From contig SGZB01000001.1 of assembly GCA_004321735.1 (NCBI GenBank), positions 1 to 64,000 of the forward strand: a stretch of DNA of 64,000 nucleotides, in the 5' to 3' direction. This stretch comes from Flavobacteriales bacterium. Lineage in GTDB: Bacteria; Bacteroidota; Bacteroidia; Flavobacteriales; Flavobacteriaceae. The notes beneath the pieces are model-generated. The model was not told the origin of the DNA. It ran no database searches and was given only the letters and a program-made list of their open reading frames with translations. Both the position numbers and the translations under genes were made by a program. This document shows positions 26,228 to 33,453 of this stretch, in pieces (the first letter of the stretch is position 1; every line of letters starts with the position of its first letter).

Positions 26228-28153
26228 GTGATATCAAAAGAAACTATAGATCGAGTCTTTGAAACAGCACTTATCGAGGAAGTTATTTCTGATTTTATTC
26301 AATTAAAAAAATCTGGATCTAACTTCAAAGGTTTAAGTCCATTTACTGATGAAAAAACACCAAGCTTTATGGTTTCTCCTGCTAAACAAATATGGAAAGA
26401 TTTTAGTAGCGGTAAAGGAGGAAATGTTGTTGCTTTTTTAATGGAACATGATCAGTTATCCTATCCTGAGGCTATTAGATATCTAGCAAAAAAATATAAT
26501 ATAGATATTATAGAGACACAGCTTACTGATAATCAAAAGGAAAAAATTAATGAAAAAGAAAAGCTTTTTATAGTAGCAAATAAGGCAAAAGATTTTTTTA
26601 AAACTCAATTAAATTCAACTGATTTTGGAAAAAATGTTGCAAAAAATTATTTAACAGAAAGAGGATTTGGGGATCAAATTATTGATGAATTTGAAATTGG
26701 ATGTTTAACCGAACACAGTTATACTTTAAAGTCTTTTCTAGTTGAAAATGGATATGAAATTGAAGATTTAATTAAAATTGGTCTAGTATCAAGTAAGACA
26801 AAAGATGATATTTATAAGTCTAGGATAATTTTCCCAATAAAGACTATCTCTGGAAGAACAGCAGGATTTGGTGCTAGAACACTTAAATCAAACACTAAAT
26901 CTGCAAAATATATAAACAGTCCAGAGTCTGAAATTTACAACAAGAGTAAAATTTTATTTGGTCTTTCTAAATCAAAAAATGAAATAGTTAAAAAAGACAA
27001 CTGTTTTGTTGTTGAAGGGTATACTGACGTTATGAGGTTTCATCAAAAAGGAGTTAAAAATGTTGTTTCATCCTCAGGTACAGCACTCTCTAAGGATCAA
27101 ATTAATATTATAAGGAGATTATCAAAAAACATAACTGTAATTTATGACTCAGACAAAGCTGGAATAAATGCAACTGAGAGAAGTGTTGATATTATTTTAG
27201 AGCAAGGAATGAATATAAATATAGTTCTTCTCCCAGAAAATGAAGATCCTGATAGCTTTGCTAAAAATAAAAATGAATCTGAAATCTTAAATTTCTTAAA
27301 TAAAAACTCAGTTGACTTTATTGAATTCAAGGCAAATATTCTTAATAAAACTTTAAAAAATACTCCATCTGAAAAGGCTAAAGTTATTAATGATTTAATA
27401 ATAAGTATTTCAAAAATTCCTGATAGAATTAAGCAGGAAATTTATATTAGACATTGTTCTGAAATAATGAATATTTCTGAACAAACATTGTTTAATGTAT
27501 TGTCACAAATATCTGGAATAAAGATTCAAAGCAAGAAATCTCAGACCCCTATTTTAAATCTTTCGCCTCAACAAAACAACGTTGATCAAGTTTACGAATT
27601 AGAAAAGAAAATTATTGAAATTTTAATTTTATATGGAGATAAAAAAGTTGTATTTGATGAAATTAAAATATCTAAAAGTGAAGAAGGTGATGTGGTATAT
27701 AAAAATGTAAAAATTGAGTCTCAAGTATTTGAAAAAGTATTTCTGGATTTACAATCTGATGAGATTGAATTTGCTAACCCTGAATTTAAAGAATTGTATA
27801 GGTTAATTATTAAAAATTTTCAGTCAAGTAATTTTGACATCAGTTCAATATTGAATTCTATTGATGGTGAGTTGTCTAACTTGGTTACTACTATTATGAT
27901 GAAAGATGATATTTATCAATTACATAAATGGAAATCAAAGAATGTTTATGTAAAGGATAAAAATAAGTCAATTTCTCAGCTTGTAACTGAGACAATTCTA
28001 ACACTTAGAACATTATTAATAAATAGAAAAGTTAATGAGTTGTCAAAATCCAATGGTGACTCTGAAAATTTAGATCAAAATTTATTAGAAGAAATAGTTA
28101 ATTATTATCAACTTAAAAATTTTCTAAGTAAAAAATTAAATAGAGTTATTTAG
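26228..28153 (+). CDS. dnaG: DNA primase DnaG with degenerate zinc-ribbon
   Basis: DnaG makes RNA primers for replication. The protein has 641 residues and starts at GTG. The N-terminal domain is recognisable (GLSPFTDEKTPSFMVSP, then GGNVVAFLM), but the four zinc ligands of the canonical CHC2 ribbon are replaced by Ser37, Thr40, Asp58 and Ser61. The TOPRIM catalytic domain is intact (FVVEGYTDVMRFHQ, VIYDSDKAG, NEDPDSFA). A divergent C-terminal helicase-interacting region follows. The last 18 bp overlap the convergent nadE gene. Confidence 0.96.
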   Translation: MISKETIDRVFETALIEEVISDFIQLKKSGSNFKGLSPFTDEKTPSFMVSPAKQIWKDFSSGKGGNVVAFLMEHDQLSYPEAIRYLAKKYNIDIIETQLTDNQKEKINEKEKLFIVANKAKDFFKTQLNSTDFGKNVAKNYLTERGFGDQIIDEFEIGCLTEHSYTLKSFLVENGYEIEDLIKIGLVSSKTKDDIYKSRIIFPIKTISGRTAGFGARTLKSNTKSAKYINSPESEIYNKSKILFGLSKSKNEIVKKDNCFVVEGYTDVMRFHQKGVKNVVSSSGTALSKDQINIIRRLSKNITVIYDSDKAGINATERSVDIILEQGMNINIVLLPENEDPDSFAKNKNESEILNFLNKNSVDFIEFKANILNKTLKNTPSEKAKVINDLIISISKIPDRIKQEIYIRHCSEIMNISEQTLFNVLSQISGIKIQSKKSQTPILNLSPQQNNVDQVYELEKKIIEILILYGDKKVVFDEIKISKSEEGDVVYKNVKIESQVFEKVFLDLQSDEIEFANPEFKELYRLIIKNFQSSNFDISSILNSIDGELSNLVTTIMMKDDIYQLHKWKSKNVYVKDKNKSISQLVTETILTLRTLLINRKVNELSKSNGDSENLDQNLLEEIVNYYQLKNFLSKKLNRVI

Positions 28154-28930
28154 TAATTCTTTAGGAATTTTGCATATAGGAATTGGAATCATCTTATGTT
28201 CATTCTTATTGTAGAAGTTTTCTAAAATCTTATAAACTTCAAGACTTCTTCCTTCTAATGTCTCAGGACTGATTTTTTTATTTTTTAATTCCATTGCTTT
28301 TTCAAGTTCATCATAAGTGGCGCCAATTTGATCTTCATCACTTCTTGTATCATCCCAAAGACCATCGGTTGGTTTAGCTATTATGATTTCATCAATTATA
28401 TTAAGTTCTTTGGCTACGGCTCTTACTTGAGACTTCATTAGGTCCGCAATAGGAGATAAATCAACTCCACCATCACCGTATTTTGTATAAAATCCAACAC
28501 CAAAATCTTCAACTTTGTTTCCCGTCCCAACAACTAAATAATTATTTAGGGTAGCGTAGTAATATAAAGTTGTCATTCTTAATCTTGATCTTGAATTTGC
28601 AAGAGACAATAAATTATCATTTTTATGATTTTTTGCAACTGATTTAGAAAAAGATTCAAAGGTTTTTGTTAGATCAATATATTCTTCTTCAAAATTTTCA
28701 AACTTATTTAGCCATTTAATATGTTTGCCTGATCTCAAAAGTTCATTTTTTGACTGATAAATTGGCATCTGAATACAAAGAGTAGGTAGGCCAGTCATGC
28801 ATGCTAGAGTTGAGGTAACAGCAGAATCAATACCTCCAGAAATCCCTACTACAAATCCATTTGTTTTTGACTTTATTGAATAAGATTTCAACCAATTTAC
28901 AATGTGATTAATTACCTTTGATGTGTTCAT
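28136..28930 (-). CDS. nadE: NH3-dependent NAD+ synthetase
   Basis: NadE is the final enzyme of NAD synthesis (deamido-NAD + ammonia + ATP). The 264-residue protein has the PP-loop SGGIDSA at residues 31-37, SRLRMTTLYYYA, VVGTGNKVEDFGVGFYTKYGDGGVDLSP and KPTDGLWDDTRSDEDQIG. There is no glutaminase domain, so it uses free ammonia. Its ATG shares two bases with the divergent gldB ATG, and its 3' end overlaps dnaG by 18 bp. Confidence 0.96.
   Translation of the reverse strand: MNTSKVINHIVNWLKSYSIKSKTNGFVVGISGGIDSAVTSTLACMTGLPTLCIQMPIYQSKNELLRSGKHIKWLNKFENFEEEYIDLTKTFESFSKSVAKNHKNDNLLSLANSRSRLRMTTLYYYATLNNYLVVGTGNKVEDFGVGFYTKYGDGGVDLSPIADLMKSQVRAVAKELNIIDEIIIAKPTDGLWDDTRSDEDQIGATYDELEKAMELKNKKISPETLEGRSLEVYKILENFYNKNEHKMIPIPICKIPKELLNNSI
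28913..28920 (+). promoter_or_regulatory. Candidate -7 promoter element for gldB
   Basis: TACCTTTG (TAnnTTTG) ends 8 bp before the gldB ATG and lies inside the 5' coding end of nadE. It predicts a nearly leaderless gldB mRNA. No -33 TTG was found at the proper distance. Confidence 0.5.
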
Positions 28931-29915
28931 GATAAACTTCTACTTAACAAAATTATATCAATTATTTTACCAAATTATCTTCCCATTCAAATATTTTTTA
29001 AAATTTATAACTATTATTTTTTTGTTTTTTGTCAGTTGTGATAATTACAATAAAAACAATTTTAAGCTTGCAGCAATTGAAAGATTTGAAAAATCTTTTT
29101 TTGAATATGAATTAGATTCAATTGATAATCTTATTTCTGATTATCCTTTTTTATTTCCTGCTCAATTTTCCATTCAGGATTGGATTAATATAAGAGAGGA
29201 TGAATTAAGAGTTGAAATTTTTTCAGAGACTATTGAAATTTATCAAGATCAGTATTTGATACAAAATCTTTCAAAATTATACCACAATTTGAATAAGTAC
29301 TTTTCAAATTTTAACTACCCAAGATCTATTACCCTAAACAATGGTATCGATTATGATTATAGAATTATATACAGTAATGATATGTTGCTGATTTCTTTAG
29401 ATTGTTATCTAGGTGAAAGTAGCTTCTATTCAGAAATCCCATCATATCAAAAATCAAAAATGAATAAAAATTATTTGTTCAGAGATATTGCTGAAAAAAT
29501 AGCATTAAGTTTCGTAAAATATCCTAAGGAAAGACAGTTTATTAACAGAGCGATCTATTATGGAAAAATCATGTATTTCATTGAAAATGCTTTAGATTTT
29601 GAGGTTTTAAAAGTTTTTAAATATGATGATAGTCAAATTAATTGGTTAAATAAAAATGAAAAACTTATTTGGATCAAATTAATAGAGAATGAGATATTAT
29701 TTTCAACTACTAATGTATATTACGAAAACTTAATTTTAGAAAATCCTTATTCCAAATTTGGTACTCAACTGGACTATCAAATACCTCCAATGGTTGGAAA
29801 ATGGATAGGATATAAAATTGTTGAATCTTATATAAAAACAAATAATAAAAACATAGTTGATATTTTAGAAATGGATGAGTATGAACTATATTTAAATTCT
29901 AATTTTAACCCTTAA
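28929..29915 (+). CDS. gldB: Gliding motility lipoprotein GldB
   Basis: The ATG at 28929 gives 328 residues; a GTG two codons earlier is possible. A long hydrophobic leader ends in a lipobox with FFVSC, the predicted lipidated Cys being residue 37. The body matches GldB: IERFEKSFFEYELDSIDNLISDYPFLFP, the DCYLGE block, RDIAEKIALSF and PPMVGKWIGYKIVESY. GldB is needed for gliding in Flavobacterium, but many non-gliding flavobacteria keep it, so motility cannot be concluded. gldC follows two bases later. Confidence 0.93.
   Translation: MINFYLTKLYQLFYQIIFPFKYFLKFITIIFLFFVSCDNYNKNNFKLAAIERFEKSFFEYELDSIDNLISDYPFLFPAQFSIQDWINIREDELRVEIFSETIEIYQDQYLIQNLSKLYHNLNKYFSNFNYPRSITLNNGIDYDYRIIYSNDMLLISLDCYLGESSFYSEIPSYQKSKMNKNYLFRDIAEKIALSFVKYPKERQFINRAIYYGKIMYFIENALDFEVLKVFKYDDSQINWLNKNEKLIWIKLIENEILFSTTNVYYENLILENPYSKFGTQLDYQIPPMVGKWIGYKIVESYIKTNNKNIVDILEMDEYELYLNSNFNP
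28948..28955 (-). promoter_or_regulatory. Candidate -7 promoter element for nadE
   Basis: On the minus strand this reads TAATTTTG (TAnnTTTG) and ends 17 bp before the nadE ATG, inside the 5' coding end of gldB. A TTG is present only 15 bases further up, so the -33 match is weak. Confidence 0.45.
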
Positions 29916-29917
29916 GT

Positions 29918-30253
29918 ATGATTTCAAAAAAATCTGATATTGTAATAACTATAGAGCTAGATAAAAACAAAATTCCTGAGAAAATGAGTTGGTCAGCAAA
30001 AGATGGTGGTGTAGAAAATCAAGAAACAAAAGCATTATTATTTTCGTCCTGGGATTCAGTTAATAAAGAAACAATGAAAATAGATTTATGGACTAAAGAT
30101 ATGCCAGTAAATGAAATGAATGTCTTTATTCATCAGACTTTGGTAAGTTTATCTCGATCATTTTACAAAGCAACAAATAATGATAAAATGACCGATGCTT
30201 TTAATCAGTTTTGTGATTATTTTTCTGAAAACTTAAATTTAAAAAAGAGTTAA
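29918..30253 (+). CDS. gldC: Gliding motility protein GldC
   Basis: The 111-residue soluble protein starts SDIVITIELDKNKIPEKMSWSA and contains ALLFSSWDSVNKETMKIDLWTKDMPV, characteristic of GldC. It enhances gliding together with GldB in Flavobacterium. It starts two bases after gldB and its stop codon overlaps that of the convergent engB by two bases. Confidence 0.93.
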   Translation: MISKKSDIVITIELDKNKIPEKMSWSAKDGGVENQETKALLFSSWDSVNKETMKIDLWTKDMPVNEMNVFIHQTLVSLSRSFYKATNNDKMTDAFNQFCDYFSENLNLKKS

Positions 30254-30837
30254 TCAATCAGACTTAATAAATAGTTTCGTAAATCATCAAGCCCAGTTTT
30301 TTTACTTGATGATGTAAGGAAGTATTTTTGATTACAGGTTTTCTCAATCAAAAATTTTTTATAATTCATAAATTTTTTTTTGACAACTTCCTCTTTCAAT
30401 TTATCAACTTTAGTAAATATTATATCAAATTGAATATTATATTCAATTAAAAAATTTATATAATCAATATCTGATTTTACTGGCTCATGTCTAATATCTA
30501 TTAGTAAAAAAAGTTTTGTAAGATTTTTTCGATTGGTAATATAATCAATAGAAATTCTTTTAATTTTTTCAGATTCAGATTTTGAAAGTTTTGAGTATCC
30601 AAACCCAGGTAGATCAACTAAATAAAAAACATCATCAATTAAAAAATGATTTATCAATTGGGTTTTTCCAGGAGTTTTAGATGTTTTTGCCAAACCTTTT
30701 CTTTCGATAAGCGAGTTGATTAAGCTTGATTTTCCAACGTTAGATCTTCCTATAAATGCAAACTCATGTCTTTTATCGTTAGGACATTCTGAAGATTTAG
30801 AACTACTTTTTATGAACTTTACTTTTTTTAAAAACAC
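30250..30837 (-). CDS. engB: Ribosome biogenesis GTP-binding protein EngB (YihA/YsxC)
   Basis: This GTPase acts in large-subunit assembly. Of its 195 residues, G1 is GRSNVGKSS (30-38), followed by TPGKTQLINHF, DLPGFGYSKLS and the G4 TKVDK. It is one base downstream of the alpha/beta hydrolase gene in the same direction, so they are probably co-transcribed. The position beside gldC and the mraZ cluster is a familiar flavobacterial neighbourhood. Confidence 0.95.
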   Translation of the reverse strand: MFLKKVKFIKSSSKSSECPNDKRHEFAFIGRSNVGKSSLINSLIERKGLAKTSKTPGKTQLINHFLIDDVFYLVDLPGFGYSKLSKSESEKIKRISIDYITNRKNLTKLFLLIDIRHEPVKSDIDYINFLIEYNIQFDIIFTKVDKLKEEVVKKKFMNYKKFLIEKTCNQKYFLTSSSKKTGLDDLRNYLLSLID

Positions 30838-30838
30838 C

Positions 30839-31600
30839 TTAGATATTTTTATTTTTAAGCCAATCGATAAGTATTTTATTAAATTTTTCTGGGTGTTCCA
30901 TCATTGGTGCATGTCCACATTTGTCGATCCAAAATAGTTCAGAATTTGGCATTAAGTTATTAAATTCTACTCCAACATCAGGAGGGGTTACTGTGTCATT
31001 TTTCCCCCAAATGATGGCAGTTTCATTTATGATTTTTGGAAGATCACCTGACATATTATGTCTAATTGCACTCTTTGCCATTGCTAAAATCTTTATGAGT
31101 TTTTTTCTGTTATTTACTGTTTCAAAGATTTCGTCAATAATTTCTTTAGTTGCTATTTCTGGACTGTAAAAAACTTCTTGAGTTTTTTTCTTAATGAAAT
31201 TGTAATCCTCCCGCTTGGGATATGAATCTCCCATCGAATTTTCATATAATCCTGAACTTCCAGTTAAGACTAGTCCTTTAACTAGCTTCGGATATAATTT
31301 AGAAAATATTAATCCAACATGACCGCCCAATGAGTTTCCAATTAAAACTATATTTTTTAATTTTTTGTGATCTATGAATTTTTTCACATACTTAGCAAAG
31401 TGTTTAACATTTGTGTTTAATAAACTAGAATTATAAACAGGAAGTTCTGGTGCTATAACATTATATCCGTTTTTAGGAAAAAAATCAAATAATCCTTTAA
31501 AATTACTAAGTCCTCCCATTAATCCATGAAGAATGACAAGGGGTTGCCCATCTCCAACTGATTTATAATTAAATCCATTTTCAGATCTATAACTTTCCAA
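30839..31600 (-). CDS. Alpha/beta-fold hydrolase
   Basis: The 253-residue protein has the oxyanion segment LHGLMGG (24-30) and the nucleophile elbow GNSLGG with Ser90. The remaining triad candidates are Asp in WGKNDTVTPP and His in CGHAPMMEHPE. There is no signal peptide, so it is cytoplasmic. The substrate is unknown; conserved linkage with engB and the mraZ cluster gives no direct hint. Confidence 0.9.
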   Translation of the reverse strand: MESYRSENGFNYKSVGDGQPLVILHGLMGGLSNFKGLFDFFPKNGYNVIAPELPVYNSSLLNTNVKHFAKYVKKFIDHKKLKNIVLIGNSLGGHVGLIFSKLYPKLVKGLVLTGSSGLYENSMGDSYPKREDYNFIKKKTQEVFYSPEIATKEIIDEIFETVNNRKKLIKILAMAKSAIRHNMSGDLPKIINETAIIWGKNDTVTPPDVGVEFNNLMPNSELFWIDKCGHAPMMEHPEKFNKILIDWLKNKNI

Positions 31601-31619
31601 AGATTAGTTATTTAAAAAG

Positions 31620-31627
31620 CAAATATA
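31620..31627 (-). promoter_or_regulatory. Candidate -7 promoter element for the hydrolase-engB unit
   Basis: On the minus strand this reads TATATTTG (TAnnTTTG) and ends 19 bp before the hydrolase ATG. A TTG sits 22 bases upstream, a loose -33 match. The rest of the 191-bp gap between the hydrolase and mraZ is AT-rich and holds only the MraZ repeats. Confidence 0.5.
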
Positions 31628-31740
31628 TACAATTAACATCTATGCTGTGCAAATATTTTTTGATATTATTTAATATTTAAAATATTGATAATCAACAATT
31701 TAAATATAAAGACATTTATTCAATTAAATTTATTAACAAT

Positions 31741-31765
31741 GTGGTAAAATGTGGTAAAATGTGGT
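31741..31765 (+). promoter_or_regulatory. Three 10-bp-phased GTGGT repeats, probable MraZ operator
   Basis: GTGGT occurs at 31741, 31751 and 31761, separated by five bases each; the first two 10-mers are identical (GTGGTAAAAT). E. coli MraZ binds direct TGGG-type repeats with 5-base spacers upstream of its own gene, so this is the expected autoregulatory operator. The third repeat runs into the -7 element, so binding should block transcription of the division cluster. Confidence 0.85.
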
Positions 31766-31772
31766 ATATTTG
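31765..31772 (+). promoter_or_regulatory. -7 promoter element of the mraZ cluster
   Basis: TATATTTG (TAnnTTTG) lies 19 bp before the mraZ ATG and overlaps the last GTGGT repeat by one base. The -33 position lies inside the first repeat and has no clear TTG. Confidence 0.65.
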
Positions 31773-31791
31773 ATAGTAACGCTAATCATAT

Positions 31792-32256
31792 ATGAGCACT
31801 TTAATAGGTACATATGAATGTAAGATGGATATCAAAGGAAGACTAATGTTCCCCTCTACATTTAAAAAACAATTAGAGGATAAGTTAGACAAAGGCTTCA
31901 TTCTTAAGAGATCTGTATTTCAGAGATGTCTGGAGTTATTTCCATTAGATGAGTGGGAAAAAACTATGAATGGAGTTAATCAGCTTAACAGATTTGTAAA
32001 AAAGAACAATGATTTTATCAGAAGATATACTGCTGGATTAAAATCAATTGAGTTAGACAATGCTGGAAGAATTTTAGTGCCAAAAGACTTGATAAAATTT
32101 GCTGACTTAAAAAAGAATTTGGTAATGACTAGTGCTGTGAATATTATTGAGATTTGGGATAAGGAATTGTATGAGAAATCAATTAATGATTCAGAAATTG
32201 ATTTTGCACAATTAACAGAAGATGTGATGGGTAATACAAGCGATAATGTATCATAA
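31792..32256 (+). CDS. mraZ: Division/cell wall cluster transcriptional regulator MraZ
   Basis: The 154-residue protein has two AbrB-like MraZ half-domains: IGTYECKMDIKGRLMFPSTFK near the N-terminus and LKSIELDNAGRILVPKDL near residue 83. MraZ forms ring oligomers that bind phased repeats and usually repress the division cluster; such repeats lie directly upstream. It overlaps rsmH by 11 bp. Confidence 0.96.
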   Translation: MSTLIGTYECKMDIKGRLMFPSTFKKQLEDKLDKGFILKRSVFQRCLELFPLDEWEKTMNGVNQLNRFVKKNNDFIRRYTAGLKSIELDNAGRILVPKDLIKFADLKKNLVMTSAVNIIEIWDKELYEKSINDSEIDFAQLTEDVMGNTSDNVS

Positions 32257-33139
32257 TCCTGTATTACTAAATGAATCTGTTGAAAGTTTGGAAATAAAAA
32301 ATGGTGGTATTTATGTCGATTTGACCTTTGGAGGAGGAGGCCATTCTAAAGAAATACTAAAAAAAATTGATAAATCAGGAAAATTGATAGCTTTTGATCA
32401 GGATATAGATGCTCATAAAAATGCAATAAAAGACCCAAGATTTCATTTGTTGCACCAAAACTTTATTTATTTAAAGCAAAATCTTGAATATTTAGGAATT
32501 AATAAAGTTGATGGAGTGTTAGCTGATTTAGGTGTTAGTTCTTTTCAGTTTGACACAAATGAAAGAGGTTTTACATACGCTAGTGATTCAAGACTAGATA
32601 TGAGAATGGATATTAGTTCAGAACTTGATGCAGTAAGTTTACTGAATGATTATGATGAATCTGAATTGTCAAGAATATTTTTTGATTTTTCAGACTTAAG
32701 AAATTCCAGAAAAATTGCTCAACTTATTTGTGTAAATAGAAAAAATAAGAAAATACAAATGTCAGATGAGTTAAATAAAATCTTAAAACCATTATACAAT
32801 GACTCATATAAAAACAAATTTTTAGCACGTGTTTACCAAGCTATTAGAATTGAGGTCAATAATGAAATTAATGCATTAAAAAAAATGCTTAATCAAGTTG
32901 TTGAGGTTCTCTCAAAAAACGGAATAGTTTCTATAATAACATATCATTCCATTGAAGATCGCTTAGTAAAAAGGTTTTTTAAAAACTCTTGCTTTGATAA
33001 TGAACCAAAAAAAGATCATTATGGAAATAAAATTTTATCATTGAAACCAAAGTACAATTTTATAACTCCTTCAAAATCTGAACTGAAGTTAAATAATAGA
33101 TCTAGGAGTGCTAAGCTTAGATCTGCTTTCAAAATATGA
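32246..33139 (+). CDS. rsmH: 16S rRNA (cytosine(1402)-N(4))-methyltransferase
   Basis: RsmH modifies C1402 in the ribosomal P site. The 297-residue protein has YHNPVLLNESVE, the SAM loop DLTFGGGGHSKEIL, VLADLGVSSFQFD, RGFTY...LDMRMD and SYHSIEDRLVKRFF. It overlaps mraZ upstream by 11 bp and ftsL downstream by 4 bp. Confidence 0.97.
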   Translation: MYHNPVLLNESVESLEIKNGGIYVDLTFGGGGHSKEILKKIDKSGKLIAFDQDIDAHKNAIKDPRFHLLHQNFIYLKQNLEYLGINKVDGVLADLGVSSFQFDTNERGFTYASDSRLDMRMDISSELDAVSLLNDYDESELSRIFFDFSDLRNSRKIAQLICVNRKNKKIQMSDELNKILKPLYNDSYKNKFLARVYQAIRIEVNNEINALKKMLNQVVEVLSKNGIVSIITYHSIEDRLVKRFFKNSCFDNEPKKDHYGNKILSLKPKYNFITPSKSELKLNNRSRSAKLRSAFKI

Positions 33140-33453
33140 GAAAAAAAATATTAAACATATTGTTTGGAAAATTCTTAATTGATCAAATAAATTCAAACAA
33201 CTTAAAACTAATTCTATTTGTTTTTTTAATGGCTTTCACATTGATTTTTTTATCTCACAGTGTTGATTCAAAAATTTATAGAATAAATATTCTCAGTAAT
33301 GATGTAGCAGCAGTAGAATCAAATTTTATTGATCAAAGAAAAATTTTAATGAATATTAGAATGGAATCTAACATAAGAAAAAAACTTATCGATAAAAATA
33401 TTGAACCTTCATTAAAATCACCTCTAAAAATTCTAGTTTCTAATGAAAAGTAA
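33136..33453 (+). CDS. FtsL-like cell division protein
   Basis: The 105-residue protein has a short cytoplasmic head, one membrane helix (about residues 25-43, LKLILFVFLMAFTLIFLSH) and a periplasmic tail that could form a short coiled coil. Sequence identity to FtsL is weak, as is usual. The call rests on topology and position between rsmH and ftsI, the invariant FtsL place. It overlaps both neighbours. Confidence 0.85.
   Translation: MRKKILNILFGKFLIDQINSNNLKLILFVFLMAFTLIFLSHSVDSKIYRINILSNDVAAVESNFIDQRKILMNIRMESNIRKKLIDKNIEPSLKSPLKILVSNEK

Noticed and set aside
31672-31686. AT-only inverted repeat (AATATTTAAAATATT) in the gap before mraZ.
   Set aside because: It is composed only of A and T and is likely by chance in this composition; it has no clear relation to either promoter.
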